From positions 1-48,926 of the forward strand of contig CANIGJ010000033.1 of assembly GCA_947467145.1 (NCBI GenBank): DNA of 48,926 nt, given 5' to 3'. The notes under the pieces are model-generated. The model made no database searches and was not told the origin of the DNA. It was given only the letters and a program-made list of their open reading frames with translations. Source of the DNA: Rhodospirillaceae bacterium. Lineage in GTDB: Bacteria > Pseudomonadota > Alphaproteobacteria > Rhodospirillales > UBA2165. Below, one piece after another: positions 24,315 to 32,928 of this stretch (position 1 is the stretch's first letter; the number at the start of each line of letters is the position of its first letter). A program made the position numbers and the translations under genes.

Positions 24315-25847
24315 TTATTTCCACACATAATCATCGATACGGACGTCGGCGACCGAATAGGCGCTTTTGGCGATGCGCAGATCGGCGGAGTGCGCGATCA
24401 CCATGGGCTGTTCGATCATCGGATAGACGTAGGACTGACGGTTCACGAGATCGATCGCCTCGGTAAAGATGGCGGTGCGCTTCGCGATGTCCGGCTCGAT
24501 TGCGCCTTTGGCGACGATCTTCATGATCTCCGGATCGCCCGAATAGTCGCGCTCGCCGCCGAAGAAGACATCGAAGATGTTTTCCACGTTAGGCTGGGTG
24601 AAGGTCGGGTAGGCGGCAAGCAAGGTTGTCAGTTCGCCCTTGGCGCGCCGTACAGTGTAGACGCTGAGCGGCATGGATTCGAGCGTGGCGCGGAAGCCTG
24701 CTTTGCGGATTTCGCCGACGACGGCTTCGGCGACATGACGGAACGGCTCGTAGACGGAAAAGACCATGTCCAGGCCATTGGGATAGCCGGCTTCGGCCAG
24801 CAGCTTTTTGGCCCCGGCGGGGTCATAGGCGGGCGGTGTGGTGCTCGCACCGCAGCCGACGTTCTTTTCGAAGCAAATGCCTTTCGGCACTTCAGCGATT
24901 TCGAAACCAGCGACGAAATTCTTCGCGATCTGGTCGCGCGGGATCGCCTTGATGAAGGCCTGGCGGACGCGCAGATCCTTGAATGCCTTGTTGGCCGAAC
25001 GGCCCGCGGCATCGATGGTGATGTACATCAGGCGTTTGGACGGCGTCGGCGTCACCGCGATGTTCTTCTGCTTCGCGAGTTCCGCCGCCATATCCTCAGT
25101 GACATTGGTGATGACGTTCACTTCGCCGGTGATCAGCTTGGCGATCTGGGTCTGGCGGTCGGGTACTGGAACCGATTGTAGGCGTTTGATGGGCGCGCGA
25201 TGGTGCGAGAAGGTCTTAAGCGCGGGATCGAAGCGTTCGGCCAGCACGCCCGCATTGGCGTCCACCGAGATCACCCGGTAAGGGCCGGTGCCGGATGGCG
25301 AGATGCGGCCGTAGTCGGATTTATCGTTGAGCTTCTTGTGGACCTCGGAATCGTAGATCGAAAATGAATACGCGAGGTTGAACATATCCACGGCCAGGGG
25401 CTCGTGCATGGTGACGCGCACCTTGTTGGGTCCCAGGAGTTCGGCGGATTTCACCCAATTGTAGCGGTTCTTGAATCGCAGCGGGACTTTGGGATCGAGC
25501 AAGTAATCGATCGTGTATTTGATGTCCGCAGCGCTGAACTTGTTGCCGCTATGGAAGACGACGTCGTCGCGCGTTTCGAAATCAATGGTTGCGGGATCGG
25601 GCCGCGACCAGGATTTGGCGAGTTCGGGCAGGAAGGTGCCGTTCACCTCGTCATAAATGACCAAGCGGCCCAGAACGACGCGGCTGAATTGCCCGACTTC
25701 GACCGCGGGCTGCATATAGGCATCGATGGTGGCGAACGGATCCTGCGTGCCGAGCAGTAGGGTGTCTTTGGATTTCTGGGCCGACGTCGGAGAGGAAAGG
25801 GAGGCTGCGAGCAACCCTGCGACGACTAGGATCCCGAACGGTTTCAT
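24315..25847 (-). CDS. ABC family-5 substrate-binding protein, copy 3 (most divergent)
   Basis: A 510-residue periplasmic binding protein with a signal peptide cut after TSA (residue 23) and mature start QKSKDTLLLG. It keeps the fold markers (VVFHSGNKFSAADIKYTIDYLLDP, GAKKLLAEAGYPNGLDM) and the Cys pair (ICFEKNVGC), but differs from the other four in the ligand lobe: it lacks YHYVWS or NVWGPS, uses FHSGNK instead of WHDGQK and ends DDYVWK instead of HEFGWK. It probably binds a different ligand or has an older origin. It lies 22 nt after Rieske copy 4 and 19 nt before Rieske copy 3. Confidence 0.92.
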   Translation of the reverse strand: MKPFGILVVAGLLAASLSSPTSAQKSKDTLLLGTQDPFATIDAYMQPAVEVGQFSRVVLGRLVIYDEVNGTFLPELAKSWSRPDPATIDFETRDDVVFHSGNKFSAADIKYTIDYLLDPKVPLRFKNRYNWVKSAELLGPNKVRVTMHEPLAVDMFNLAYSFSIYDSEVHKKLNDKSDYGRISPSGTGPYRVISVDANAGVLAERFDPALKTFSHHRAPIKRLQSVPVPDRQTQIAKLITGEVNVITNVTEDMAAELAKQKNIAVTPTPSKRLMYITIDAAGRSANKAFKDLRVRQAFIKAIPRDQIAKNFVAGFEIAEVPKGICFEKNVGCGASTTPPAYDPAGAKKLLAEAGYPNGLDMVFSVYEPFRHVAEAVVGEIRKAGFRATLESMPLSVYTVRRAKGELTTLLAAYPTFTQPNVENIFDVFFGGERDYSGDPEIMKIVAKGAIEPDIAKRTAIFTEAIDLVNRQSYVYPMIEQPMVIAHSADLRIAKSAYSVADVRIDDYVWK

Positions 25848-25869
25848 CGACGCCTCCCTTTGACCTTTG

Positions 25870-27165
25870 TTATTCCGCCGCGGCCTTCGTCGGTCCGCCG
25901 CCGGGTGCGACGCCCAGCACGCGCTTGCAATAGGCCGGGCCGTCCTCGCCGTCGCGGGTGAAGTCGGAGATGCAGATGAAGTCCGGGAACTGGTTCTGCT
26001 TCGGATCGCGCAACAAGCCGGGCGCTTCCTTGCCCTCCTGCATCTGCTTGATGGCGCTCAGCAACGCCTTGCGCATCTCGATGATCACCACGTCTGTCGA
26101 ACCCAGATGTTCCTGGGTGCGGTCCTGTATGGCGCCTTGGGTTTCGATGGCGAAGGTATCGTGGGCGGGGATGTAGCGCCCGAGCCCGCAGAAGGTATCG
26201 TCGCGCTTCTGTTCCTCGCGGTCCTGCATGTAGCGGTTCTCGGCGCGCCGGATATGGCGCTTGTCCGGCCCGACATGCTGCAGCTTGGTGCGCGTCACCG
26301 CCGCCTTATCGACGGGTGCGCCGTGTTTGTAGATGAACTCGAAGCGCGTATGGCTGTAGTCGTCGCGCGGCACGTACCAGCGTCCGCCGTAACCGGTGAC
26401 CGGCGGCGGCTCGCTGCTCGCCGGCGTCGTGCCGCCCGGATAGATGTAGTTGTTGACGCGGAGATACCCCTTACCACCGCCCACCTTGCGCAGCGCGTGG
26501 ATGCGCACGCCGTAGCTGACATGTTCGATGTCGAGGCGGGGATTGGTATCTTCGGCATAGTAGGGATTGCCGGCCAGCTGGGCATCCGCCGGGCCTTTCA
26601 GCGGGGCCATGCGATGCAGATAAGACGTGTGCGACGGATCGATCGAGCTTTCGAGGCCCTGCACCCAATTGCATTCCTGGATGATGCGGAAGGCGATGCG
26701 GTTCTCTTCCGGGCAATCGAGGAACTGGTAGGCCGGGATGAGCGGGGCTTCGCCTTCGCCCATATAGGTCCAGATGACGCCGCCATATTCCTGCACCGGA
26801 TAGGCGGTGTGGCGGACCTTATGACAGAATTTCTTGTCCTCGGGCTCGGCGGGTTGGTCGATGCATTGGCCGTTAATGTCGAATAGCCAGCCGTGATAGA
26901 GGCAACGCAAGCCGCCGTTCTCGACGCGGCCGTAGGAAAGGTCCGTTGCACGGTGCGGGCAATGCAGGCCGATGAGGCCGAGGCGATCCTTGTCGTCGCG
27001 GAACAGTACCAGGTCTTCGCTCAGGATGCGGATCGGCATCGGATTGCCGCCGATGGGCATTTCCTCGATGGTCGCGACCGGCTGCCAATAGCTGCGCAGC
27101 AATTTGCCGCCGGGCGTGCCGGGGCCGGTTTGCGTGATCAGATCGTTCTGAACTTTTGAGAGCAT
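25870..27165 (-). CDS. Rieske ring-hydroxylating oxygenase alpha subunit, copy 4
   Basis: A 431-residue alpha subunit. The start at 27165 is preferred over 27186 because AAGGAGA lies 6 nt upstream and MLSKxQN matches the other copies. Rieske site LHCPHRATDLSYG and CLYHGW, the only array copy with Pro in C-x-H. Iron site NWVQGLESSIDPSHTSYLH. Sequence features place it with copies 1 and 2, nearest copy 2 (LDCPEENRIAFR versus LDCPPEKRIAFR). It follows binding protein 4 by 11 nt and precedes binding protein 3 by 22 nt. Confidence 0.94.
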   Translation of the reverse strand: MLSKVQNDLITQTGPGTPGGKLLRSYWQPVATIEEMPIGGNPMPIRILSEDLVLFRDDKDRLGLIGLHCPHRATDLSYGRVENGGLRCLYHGWLFDINGQCIDQPAEPEDKKFCHKVRHTAYPVQEYGGVIWTYMGEGEAPLIPAYQFLDCPEENRIAFRIIQECNWVQGLESSIDPSHTSYLHRMAPLKGPADAQLAGNPYYAEDTNPRLDIEHVSYGVRIHALRKVGGGKGYLRVNNYIYPGGTTPASSEPPPVTGYGGRWYVPRDDYSHTRFEFIYKHGAPVDKAAVTRTKLQHVGPDKRHIRRAENRYMQDREEQKRDDTFCGLGRYIPAHDTFAIETQGAIQDRTQEHLGSTDVVIIEMRKALLSAIKQMQEGKEAPGLLRDPKQNQFPDFICISDFTRDGEDGPAYCKRVLGVAPGGGPTKAAAE

Positions 27166-27176
27166 CGTTTGTCTCC

Positions 27177-28706
27177 TTACTTCCAACCGAATTCATGTAC
27201 GGCGGCGATTTCGGACGCGTGCAATTCGTCTGAGCCGTTCAATTTCACTTCTTTCGTATGCGTGTAGGTGTCGCGGTTCGGCAGCATGGGGAAGGCATAG
27301 GCCTTGTCATGCACCTCGTCGAAAATCTTCGCGATGGCCGCGCGGCGTGCGGCGTCTTCCGCGATCGGCATCGCGGCAATGGCGCGGGTGTTGAGATCGG
27401 CATCGGCATAATCGGCGCTGACGAAATGGCGCACGATCTGCGGGCTGACGTCGAACATCGCGCCGCCGCTCCAGGCGTGATAGCCCATCTCGACTTTGCC
27501 TTGCTGGATGAGCTGGACGCGCTGCGTGATGGTATGCGGCATGACGCTGGCGCGCACGCCGATGGCGCGCAGCATGCCGGAAACGGCCGTGGCCTCGGTC
27601 GTGTTCTTCTGGAACACGGCGATGACCATGTCGAAGCCGTCCGGATAACCGGCTTCCGCCAGCAGCTTTTTCGCGCCGGCCGGATCGTAATCGGGCACGG
27701 CTTTCTCAAATCCGCAGCCCAATTGCACCTTGTAGCACAACCCGTCGATCACATTGGTGCGCTCGACAAGGGCGCCGTATTTCAGCTTGAGCAAAGCCTT
27801 GCGGTCGATGGCCTTCACCATGGCGAGGCGCACGCGTGGATCGGCGAATTGTTTGGCGTTCTTCCAACCCGTCGACGGGAAGGTGAGGAAGGTGTAGCCG
27901 AGCGCCGGCGGGGCGAGGGTGACTTCGAACTTGCCGCTTTTTTCCAGATCGGCGGCCTGGTCGTTCGGCACGTTGGCGGCGAGATCGGCCTTGCCGGTCA
28001 GCAGGGCGGCGACTAGGGTGCCCGTGTCCTGGATCGGTTCGGCGATGATATGGCCGATGGAGACGGCGGGTTTGAGCGCTGTCGCTTTATAGTCTTTGTA
28101 CTTCTCGGCGACGATGCCGCCCTTGTCGATCTTGTTGATCTTGTAGGGGCCGGTGCCGATCGGCTTGTCGCCGAAATCGACCTTGTTGGGTAGCGGCTCG
28201 TGCACGTGTTTGGGATAGATCGGCCAGCCTGAGGCCATCCACATCACGCCGTCCGGCACGGCCTGCTTGGCGACGATACGGACCTTAAGCGGCCCAAGCT
28301 TTTCGACCGATTTGATCCACGCCCAGTTTTCCTTGTAGCGCAGCGCATTCTTCGGATCGATCAGCCAGTTCATCGTATAGACGACATCGTCGGCGGTGAC
28401 CGGCTGGCCGTCATGCCATTTGACGTCGTCGCGCAGCTCATATTCGTAGCTCACCGCATCGGGTTGCGACCACGATTTGGCGAGTGCCGGCGCGAATTTG
28501 CCGGTCTTGGCATCGAAGCCCAGCAAATCGTCGAACACCGATGTCGACCACACATAGTGGTATGAGCCCGGCGAGGTGTAGCGATCGAAGTTCGGCTCGG
28601 CCTGCGGGATCGGATAGCGTAGCGTATCCTTCGACTTCTGCGCCAATGCGGGCAGGGTGGAGAGCGTCAATACGACAGCCGCTGTTGCCAGGAGTCTCGA
28701 CGTCAT
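27177..28706 (-). CDS. ABC family-5 substrate-binding protein, copy 4
   Basis: A 509-residue periplasmic binding protein with signal peptide cut after LA (residue 22) and mature start QKSKDTLRYP. The markers are VKWHDGQPVTADDVVYTMNWLIDP, the Cys pair LCYKVQLGC and the HEFGWK end. It shares YTSPGSYHYVWS and GYTFLTFPSTGWKN with copy 2 and must be its closest relative in the array. It starts 18 nt after Rieske copy 5 and ends 11 nt before Rieske copy 4, so it sits in the tightly packed part of the operon. Confidence 0.92.
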   Translation of the reverse strand: MTSRLLATAAVVLTLSTLPALAQKSKDTLRYPIPQAEPNFDRYTSPGSYHYVWSTSVFDDLLGFDAKTGKFAPALAKSWSQPDAVSYEYELRDDVKWHDGQPVTADDVVYTMNWLIDPKNALRYKENWAWIKSVEKLGPLKVRIVAKQAVPDGVMWMASGWPIYPKHVHEPLPNKVDFGDKPIGTGPYKINKIDKGGIVAEKYKDYKATALKPAVSIGHIIAEPIQDTGTLVAALLTGKADLAANVPNDQAADLEKSGKFEVTLAPPALGYTFLTFPSTGWKNAKQFADPRVRLAMVKAIDRKALLKLKYGALVERTNVIDGLCYKVQLGCGFEKAVPDYDPAGAKKLLAEAGYPDGFDMVIAVFQKNTTEATAVSGMLRAIGVRASVMPHTITQRVQLIQQGKVEMGYHAWSGGAMFDVSPQIVRHFVSADYADADLNTRAIAAMPIAEDAARRAAIAKIFDEVHDKAYAFPMLPNRDTYTHTKEVKLNGSDELHASEIAAVHEFGWK

Positions 28707-28724
28707 GATGCCTCTCAGTCGTAT

Positions 28725-30017
28725 TTATTCCGCCGCCACTTTATTCGGCCCGCCACCGGGCCCGACGCCGAGCACGCGGCGGCAATAGGCCGGGCCGTCT
28801 TCGCCGTCGGGAATGTAATCGCCGGTGCAGATGAAATCGGGGAAGGTGTTCTGCGCCGGGTTCCGCAACAGGCCCGGTGCTTCGCCAGTCGCTTGCATCT
28901 GCTTCATGGCGCCGAGCAGCGCCTTGCGGACCTCGATGATCACGATGTCGGTCGAGCCCAGATGTTCCTGTGTGCGGTCCTGGATTTCGCCCGCCGTTTC
29001 GATGGCGAAGGCATCGTGCGTCGGCGCGTGGCGGCCCATACCGGTGTAGGAATCGTCGCGCTTCTGTTCTTCGCGATCCTGCAGATAGCGGTTCTCCATG
29101 CGACGCACGTGGCGCAGGTCGGGCGCGACGTTCTGATTGCGCGTCTTGGCGAAGCCTTCCTTGTCGAGCTTTTTATGCTGATAGACGAATTCGAAACGCG
29201 CATGTTTGGTATCGTCGATGGGCACGTACCAGCGGCCCTGATAGCCGCTGACCGGTGGCGGCTCGCTGGAGGCCGGGGTCGTACCATTGGGATAGAGGTA
29301 ATTGTTCACGCGCAGATAATTCTCGCCATTGGCCATCTTGCGCAGTGCATGAATGCGCACGCCGAAGCTGGTGTTTTCGATATCGAGGCGCGGATAGGGG
29401 TCTTCGCTGAACATACGCGCGTTGCTGCCGGGTAGTGAACCGTCGACCGGGCCGGCACTTAGGCGATGCAGATATGAGACATGCGACGGATCGATCGAGC
29501 TTTCGAGACCCTGCAGCCAGTTGCAATGCTGGATGACGCGGAACGCCATGCGCTTTTCCTCGGATGCGGCGAGGAACTGGAAGTCGGGGATCAACGGCGC
29601 TTGGCCTTCGCCCATATAGGCCCAGATCGCGCCGCCCTTCTGCTGCACCGGATAAGAGGTCTGGCGCACCTTGTGGCAGAATTTTTTGTCGTCCGGTTCG
29701 GCGGGCTGATCGAGGCACTGGCCGTTAATGTCGAACAGCCAGCCGTGATAGAGGCAACGCAGGCCGCCATTCTCGACCCGGCCGTAGGACAGATCGGTGC
29801 CGCGATGCGCGCAATGCAGGCCGATCAGGCCGAGGCGGCCTTTATCGTCGCGAAACAGGACGAGTTCTTCATCCATGACCTTGAGCGGCAGGGGATGGCC
29901 GCCGATCGGCATTTCCTCGTCGGTCGCAATGGGCTGCCAATAGCTGCGGAGCAACTTGCCGCCGGGCGTGCCCGGGCCGCATTGCGTCACGAGATCGTTC
30001 TGCGCTTTCGACAGCAT
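28725..30017 (-). CDS. Rieske ring-hydroxylating oxygenase alpha subunit, copy 5
   Basis: A 430-residue alpha subunit. The start at 30017 is chosen because AAGGAG lies 10 nt upstream and MLSKAQN matches the paralogues; a longer reading to 30137 would translate a palindromic repeat. Ligands as in copy 1 (C69, H71, C88, H91; SSIDPSHVSYLH). HCAHRGTDLSYG, GGAIWAYMGEG and YVPIDDTKHARFEFVY put it with copy 3. It is separated from binding protein 5 by 106 nt of repeat and runs into binding protein 4 after 18 nt. Confidence 0.94.
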   Translation of the reverse strand: MLSKAQNDLVTQCGPGTPGGKLLRSYWQPIATDEEMPIGGHPLPLKVMDEELVLFRDDKGRLGLIGLHCAHRGTDLSYGRVENGGLRCLYHGWLFDINGQCLDQPAEPDDKKFCHKVRQTSYPVQQKGGAIWAYMGEGQAPLIPDFQFLAASEEKRMAFRVIQHCNWLQGLESSIDPSHVSYLHRLSAGPVDGSLPGSNARMFSEDPYPRLDIENTSFGVRIHALRKMANGENYLRVNNYLYPNGTTPASSEPPPVSGYQGRWYVPIDDTKHARFEFVYQHKKLDKEGFAKTRNQNVAPDLRHVRRMENRYLQDREEQKRDDSYTGMGRHAPTHDAFAIETAGEIQDRTQEHLGSTDIVIIEVRKALLGAMKQMQATGEAPGLLRNPAQNTFPDFICTGDYIPDGEDGPAYCRRVLGVGPGGGPNKVAAE

Positions 30018-30045
30018 CGGGATACATCTCCTTTTTGTTCGTCCC

Positions 30046-30125
30046 GTCATTCCCGCGAAAGCGGGAATCCAGTCTTTGCATCTCTGGACCCCCGTTTTCA
30101 CGGGGGTGACGAGCTTTAGCTCGTC
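30046..30125. repeat. Composite palindromic repeat between binding protein 5 and Rieske copy 5
   Basis: ATTCCCGC-GAAA-GCGGGAAT (30049-30068) and CCCCCGT-TTTC-ACGGGGG (30089-30106) are two stable hairpins, framed by GTCA/TGAC (30046-30049, 30107-30110) and CCAG/CTGG (30069-30072, 30084-30087), so the whole unit also folds as one cruciform. A third hairpin, GACGAGC-TTTA-GCTCGTC (30108-30125), reaches into the stop codon of binding protein 5. The CGTCATTCCCGCGAAAGCGG unit is a common dispersed repeat in alphaproteobacteria. Confidence 0.85.
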
Positions 30126-31662
30126 ATTTCCACCCAAATTCGTGCGGGTTCACTTGTTCTGCTCGGATCGTGCGCGCATTGAGCACGACCTCTTTCGTGT
30201 GCACGAACACCGGACGGTTGGGATCGGTCGCTTCCGCATAGGCCATCTCGGTGATGCGGTCGAAGACCTTGGCGGCGGCTTCGCGCCGTTTCGTGTCGTC
30301 GAGGATCGTCGGGATGGCCTCGGCCAGTTTGGCCAATTCCGGATCGCCGTAATCGTTGCTTTCGACATGGCGGCCGAGTTGCCCGGCGACATCGAACATA
30401 CCGCCGCCCGACCAGCCGTAATTGCCGATCTCGACCTTGCCGTCGGTGATCAACTGCTGGCGTTGCGCCGTCGGATGCGTGCGTACCGTGGCGCGGATAC
30501 CGACCGCGCGCAGCATGCCGGACACGGCCTGCGCCTCGGTGGCGTTGATCGGGAAACAACTGATCACGACGTCGAAGCCGTCCGCATAGCCCGCTTCGGC
30601 CAGGAGTTTCTTCGCGGCTGCCGGATCGTAAGCATAAGCAGACTTGGTAAAGCCGCAGCCGAGCTGGCTTTTGGAACACAGGCCGGCTTCGGGCTCGATA
30701 CCCTTGGCGAGCGGTCCGTATTTCACCTTCACCAGATCCTCGCGGTTGACCGCCATCAGGATGGCGCGGCGCACGCGCACGTCGGCAAGGGCTTTGTTAT
30801 TGGCCCAGGCGGTTGAGGGGAAACCCAGGAAATAATAGCTGGTGCTGGGCGGGCCGAGCGTGGTTTCGAAATTGCCGCTTTTGACCAAGGCGTCCGTCTG
30901 ATCGGGCGGCAGGTCGGTGGCGACATCGGCGCCCTGCACCATGAGGGTCGCGGTCAGGGTGCCGTGATCCTTGATCGGCTGCGACACCACGCGGCCGACG
31001 CCGGAGGCGGCCTTCACCGAACTGGGGACATAGGCTTTATATTTCTCGCCGACGATGCCGGTGTTCTTGTCCATCTGCACGATCTGCAGCGGGCCGGTGC
31101 CGACCGGCTTGGTCGCGAAATCGATCTTGTTGGCCACGGCGCCGTGAGCATGCTTCGGATACATCGGCGTGCGCATGGCCAGATACATCAGGCTGTCGGG
31201 CGCGGCGATCTTGGCGACGATGCGCACGGTATTCGGGCCGGTCTTTTCGACCGATTTGATCCACTGCCAATAGGCCTTGTAGCGGAGCGTGACTTTCGGA
31301 TCGGTCAGGTAGTCCAAGGTATAGACGATATCGTCGGCGGACATTTTCTGGCCGTCGTGCCATTTCACATCGTCGCGGATCTCGAAATCGTAGGTGACCG
31401 GATCGACCTGTTTATAAGATTTGGCGAGGTGACCGACGAAGCTGCCCTTGGCGGGATCGAACGCCAGCAGCATGTCGTAGGCTGACGGGCCCCAGACATT
31501 GGCGAAGGAGCTGGGCATCGTATAAGTGTCGATGCCGGCATCGGGATCGAACACCGGGAAGCGCAAGGTATCTTTGGCTTTTTGCGCGAGCGTCGGAGGG
31601 GCGATGCAAACCAGTGCGGCCAATAACGCAAACGCGATTTCCCGGTGACCTCTTAAAGCCAT
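30124..31662 (-). CDS. ABC family-5 substrate-binding protein, copy 5
   Basis: A 512-residue periplasmic binding protein. ATG at 31662 is taken as start; a GTG three bases upstream is possible (AGGGAG lies 5-8 nt before). Signal peptide cut after TLA (about residue 26), mature start QKAKDTLRFP. It carries VKWHDGQKMSADDIVYTLDYLTDP, the Cys pair LCSKSQLGC and ends HEFGWK. It shares NVWGPSAYD and VGHLAKS with copy 1 at the opposite end of the array. It is the first gene of the ten-gene array, 141 nt after the dehydrogenase at 31804. That gap shows only a small hairpin. Confidence 0.92.
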   Translation of the reverse strand: MALRGHREIAFALLAALVCIAPPTLAQKAKDTLRFPVFDPDAGIDTYTMPSSFANVWGPSAYDMLLAFDPAKGSFVGHLAKSYKQVDPVTYDFEIRDDVKWHDGQKMSADDIVYTLDYLTDPKVTLRYKAYWQWIKSVEKTGPNTVRIVAKIAAPDSLMYLAMRTPMYPKHAHGAVANKIDFATKPVGTGPLQIVQMDKNTGIVGEKYKAYVPSSVKAASGVGRVVSQPIKDHGTLTATLMVQGADVATDLPPDQTDALVKSGNFETTLGPPSTSYYFLGFPSTAWANNKALADVRVRRAILMAVNREDLVKVKYGPLAKGIEPEAGLCSKSQLGCGFTKSAYAYDPAAAKKLLAEAGYADGFDVVISCFPINATEAQAVSGMLRAVGIRATVRTHPTAQRQQLITDGKVEIGNYGWSGGGMFDVAGQLGRHVESNDYGDPELAKLAEAIPTILDDTKRREAAAKVFDRITEMAYAEATDPNRPVFVHTKEVVLNARTIRAEQVNPHEFGWK

Positions 31663-31803
31663 CACTAAAGCTCCCTATTATCATCGGCCCCCGTTCGGGA
31701 GCTGCCAGTGGGCTGCCGCCCATCCGTTTCTTGAGTTCACGATAGCAGGCCCGCCTAGGGCAGGCCAAGGGCTCTTAGGGCGGGAGAATGACGCGCCGGC
31801 GCG

Positions 31804-32928
31804 CTACGGAATCACCACAAAATTCGTGAAGCCGCCGGCGTCGGTCGCAGCGCCCGCCTTGAGGGCCGCAACGGCGTCATTCACGTCGGCGAGGCGGTAA
31901 CGCCGGTGCTCGAAAACCGATAGATCGAGGGTGCCGCCGCGCGCCATTTCCGCCATCTCGCGCCCGTCGTCGGGGGTGAACCAGCGCCCGGCGGTAAGCG
32001 TGACGTTACGGCTTTTCATCCAATAGTTCGGCAGCACGAGATCGTCGGCGACGCCGCCGACATCGACCCAGGTGCCGCCCATGCGCAGCGCCTGCATGGC
32101 GTCGAGCTGGGCGGATGCCGGCGCGCGCGGCGGCAGCGCGTCGATCACAGCATCGACGCCTTCGCCGTCGGTTTTGCTTTTCGCCCAAGCTTCAACCGAA
32201 TTGTCGCTTTGGGTCGACAAGGTTTCGATGCGGCCAGGCGCCAGCGCCTTCACGCGCGCGAGCAGGGTTTCGTTGCGCGCCACGCCGAGAATGCGTGCGG
32301 CACCCATGGCGAGGGCCAGCAAGACGGTGCCGACACCAAGTGTGCCGGTCACGCCGTTGATCAGGACCGAGCCGGCCGGCTTCAGACCCGACTTTTTGAG
32401 TGCGCCATAGCCGGTGCCGAGATAGCCGAAGCGCGAGGCTTCCTCGAAGGTGATGGTGTTGGGCAGTTTGACCAGCGCGTCGGCCGGGGCGAGCGAATAT
32501 TGCGCGAGCCCGCCCGTCGGATAACGATCGAACACTGCTTGCGACAACGGCCCGCGCCCGAAATAGCCCTGATAGATGAAGCTTTCGCAGTTCAGCAATT
32601 CGCCCGCGCGGCAGAAGCGGCACGACCCGCAGCCGCGCGCCGGGTTCACATAGACGCGCTCGCCGGGTTTGATCGCGTGAACATGCTGGCCGACCGCGTG
32701 CACCACGCCTGCGATATCGAGGCCGAAGATCGCCGGCAATTTGGGTAGCGGCAGATATTTCATCATTGCTGCCCAATCGGCGGACAGCACGTTGGCGAGG
32801 TTCGGGACGATGTTGCAGGCCTCGACCTGCACGACGACGTCGCCGGCACCGGCCACCGGCATCGGCACGTTATCGAGGTGCAGTTTGCCGCCGGGTTCGT
32901 GCAGGCGGGCAGCAAGCATGGTGTTCAT
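31804..32928 (-). CDS. MDR-family alcohol dehydrogenase-like protein lacking catalytic zinc ligands
   Basis: A 374-residue medium-chain dehydrogenase/reductase. The structural zinc lobe is intact (GCGSCRFCRAGELLNC: C100, C103, C106, C114). The nucleotide-binding turn is GVTGTLGVGTV. The catalytic zinc site is changed: the usual Cys region reads EACNIVPNL and the GHE motif reads FGLDIAG (L70, D71), so a normal zinc-dependent alcohol oxidation is doubtful. It may be an NADPH-dependent enone reductase or act on a different carbonyl. Its start overlaps the molybdopterin subunit by 4 nt (ATGA), so they are coupled. Confidence 0.87.
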   Translation of the reverse strand: MNTMLAARLHEPGGKLHLDNVPMPVAGAGDVVVQVEACNIVPNLANVLSADWAAMMKYLPLPKLPAIFGLDIAGVVHAVGQHVHAIKPGERVYVNPARGCGSCRFCRAGELLNCESFIYQGYFGRGPLSQAVFDRYPTGGLAQYSLAPADALVKLPNTITFEEASRFGYLGTGYGALKKSGLKPAGSVLINGVTGTLGVGTVLLALAMGAARILGVARNETLLARVKALAPGRIETLSTQSDNSVEAWAKSKTDGEGVDAVIDALPPRAPASAQLDAMQALRMGGTWVDVGGVADDLVLPNYWMKSRNVTLTAGRWFTPDDGREMAEMARGGTLDLSVFEHRRYRLADVNDAVAALKAGAATDAGGFTNFVVIP

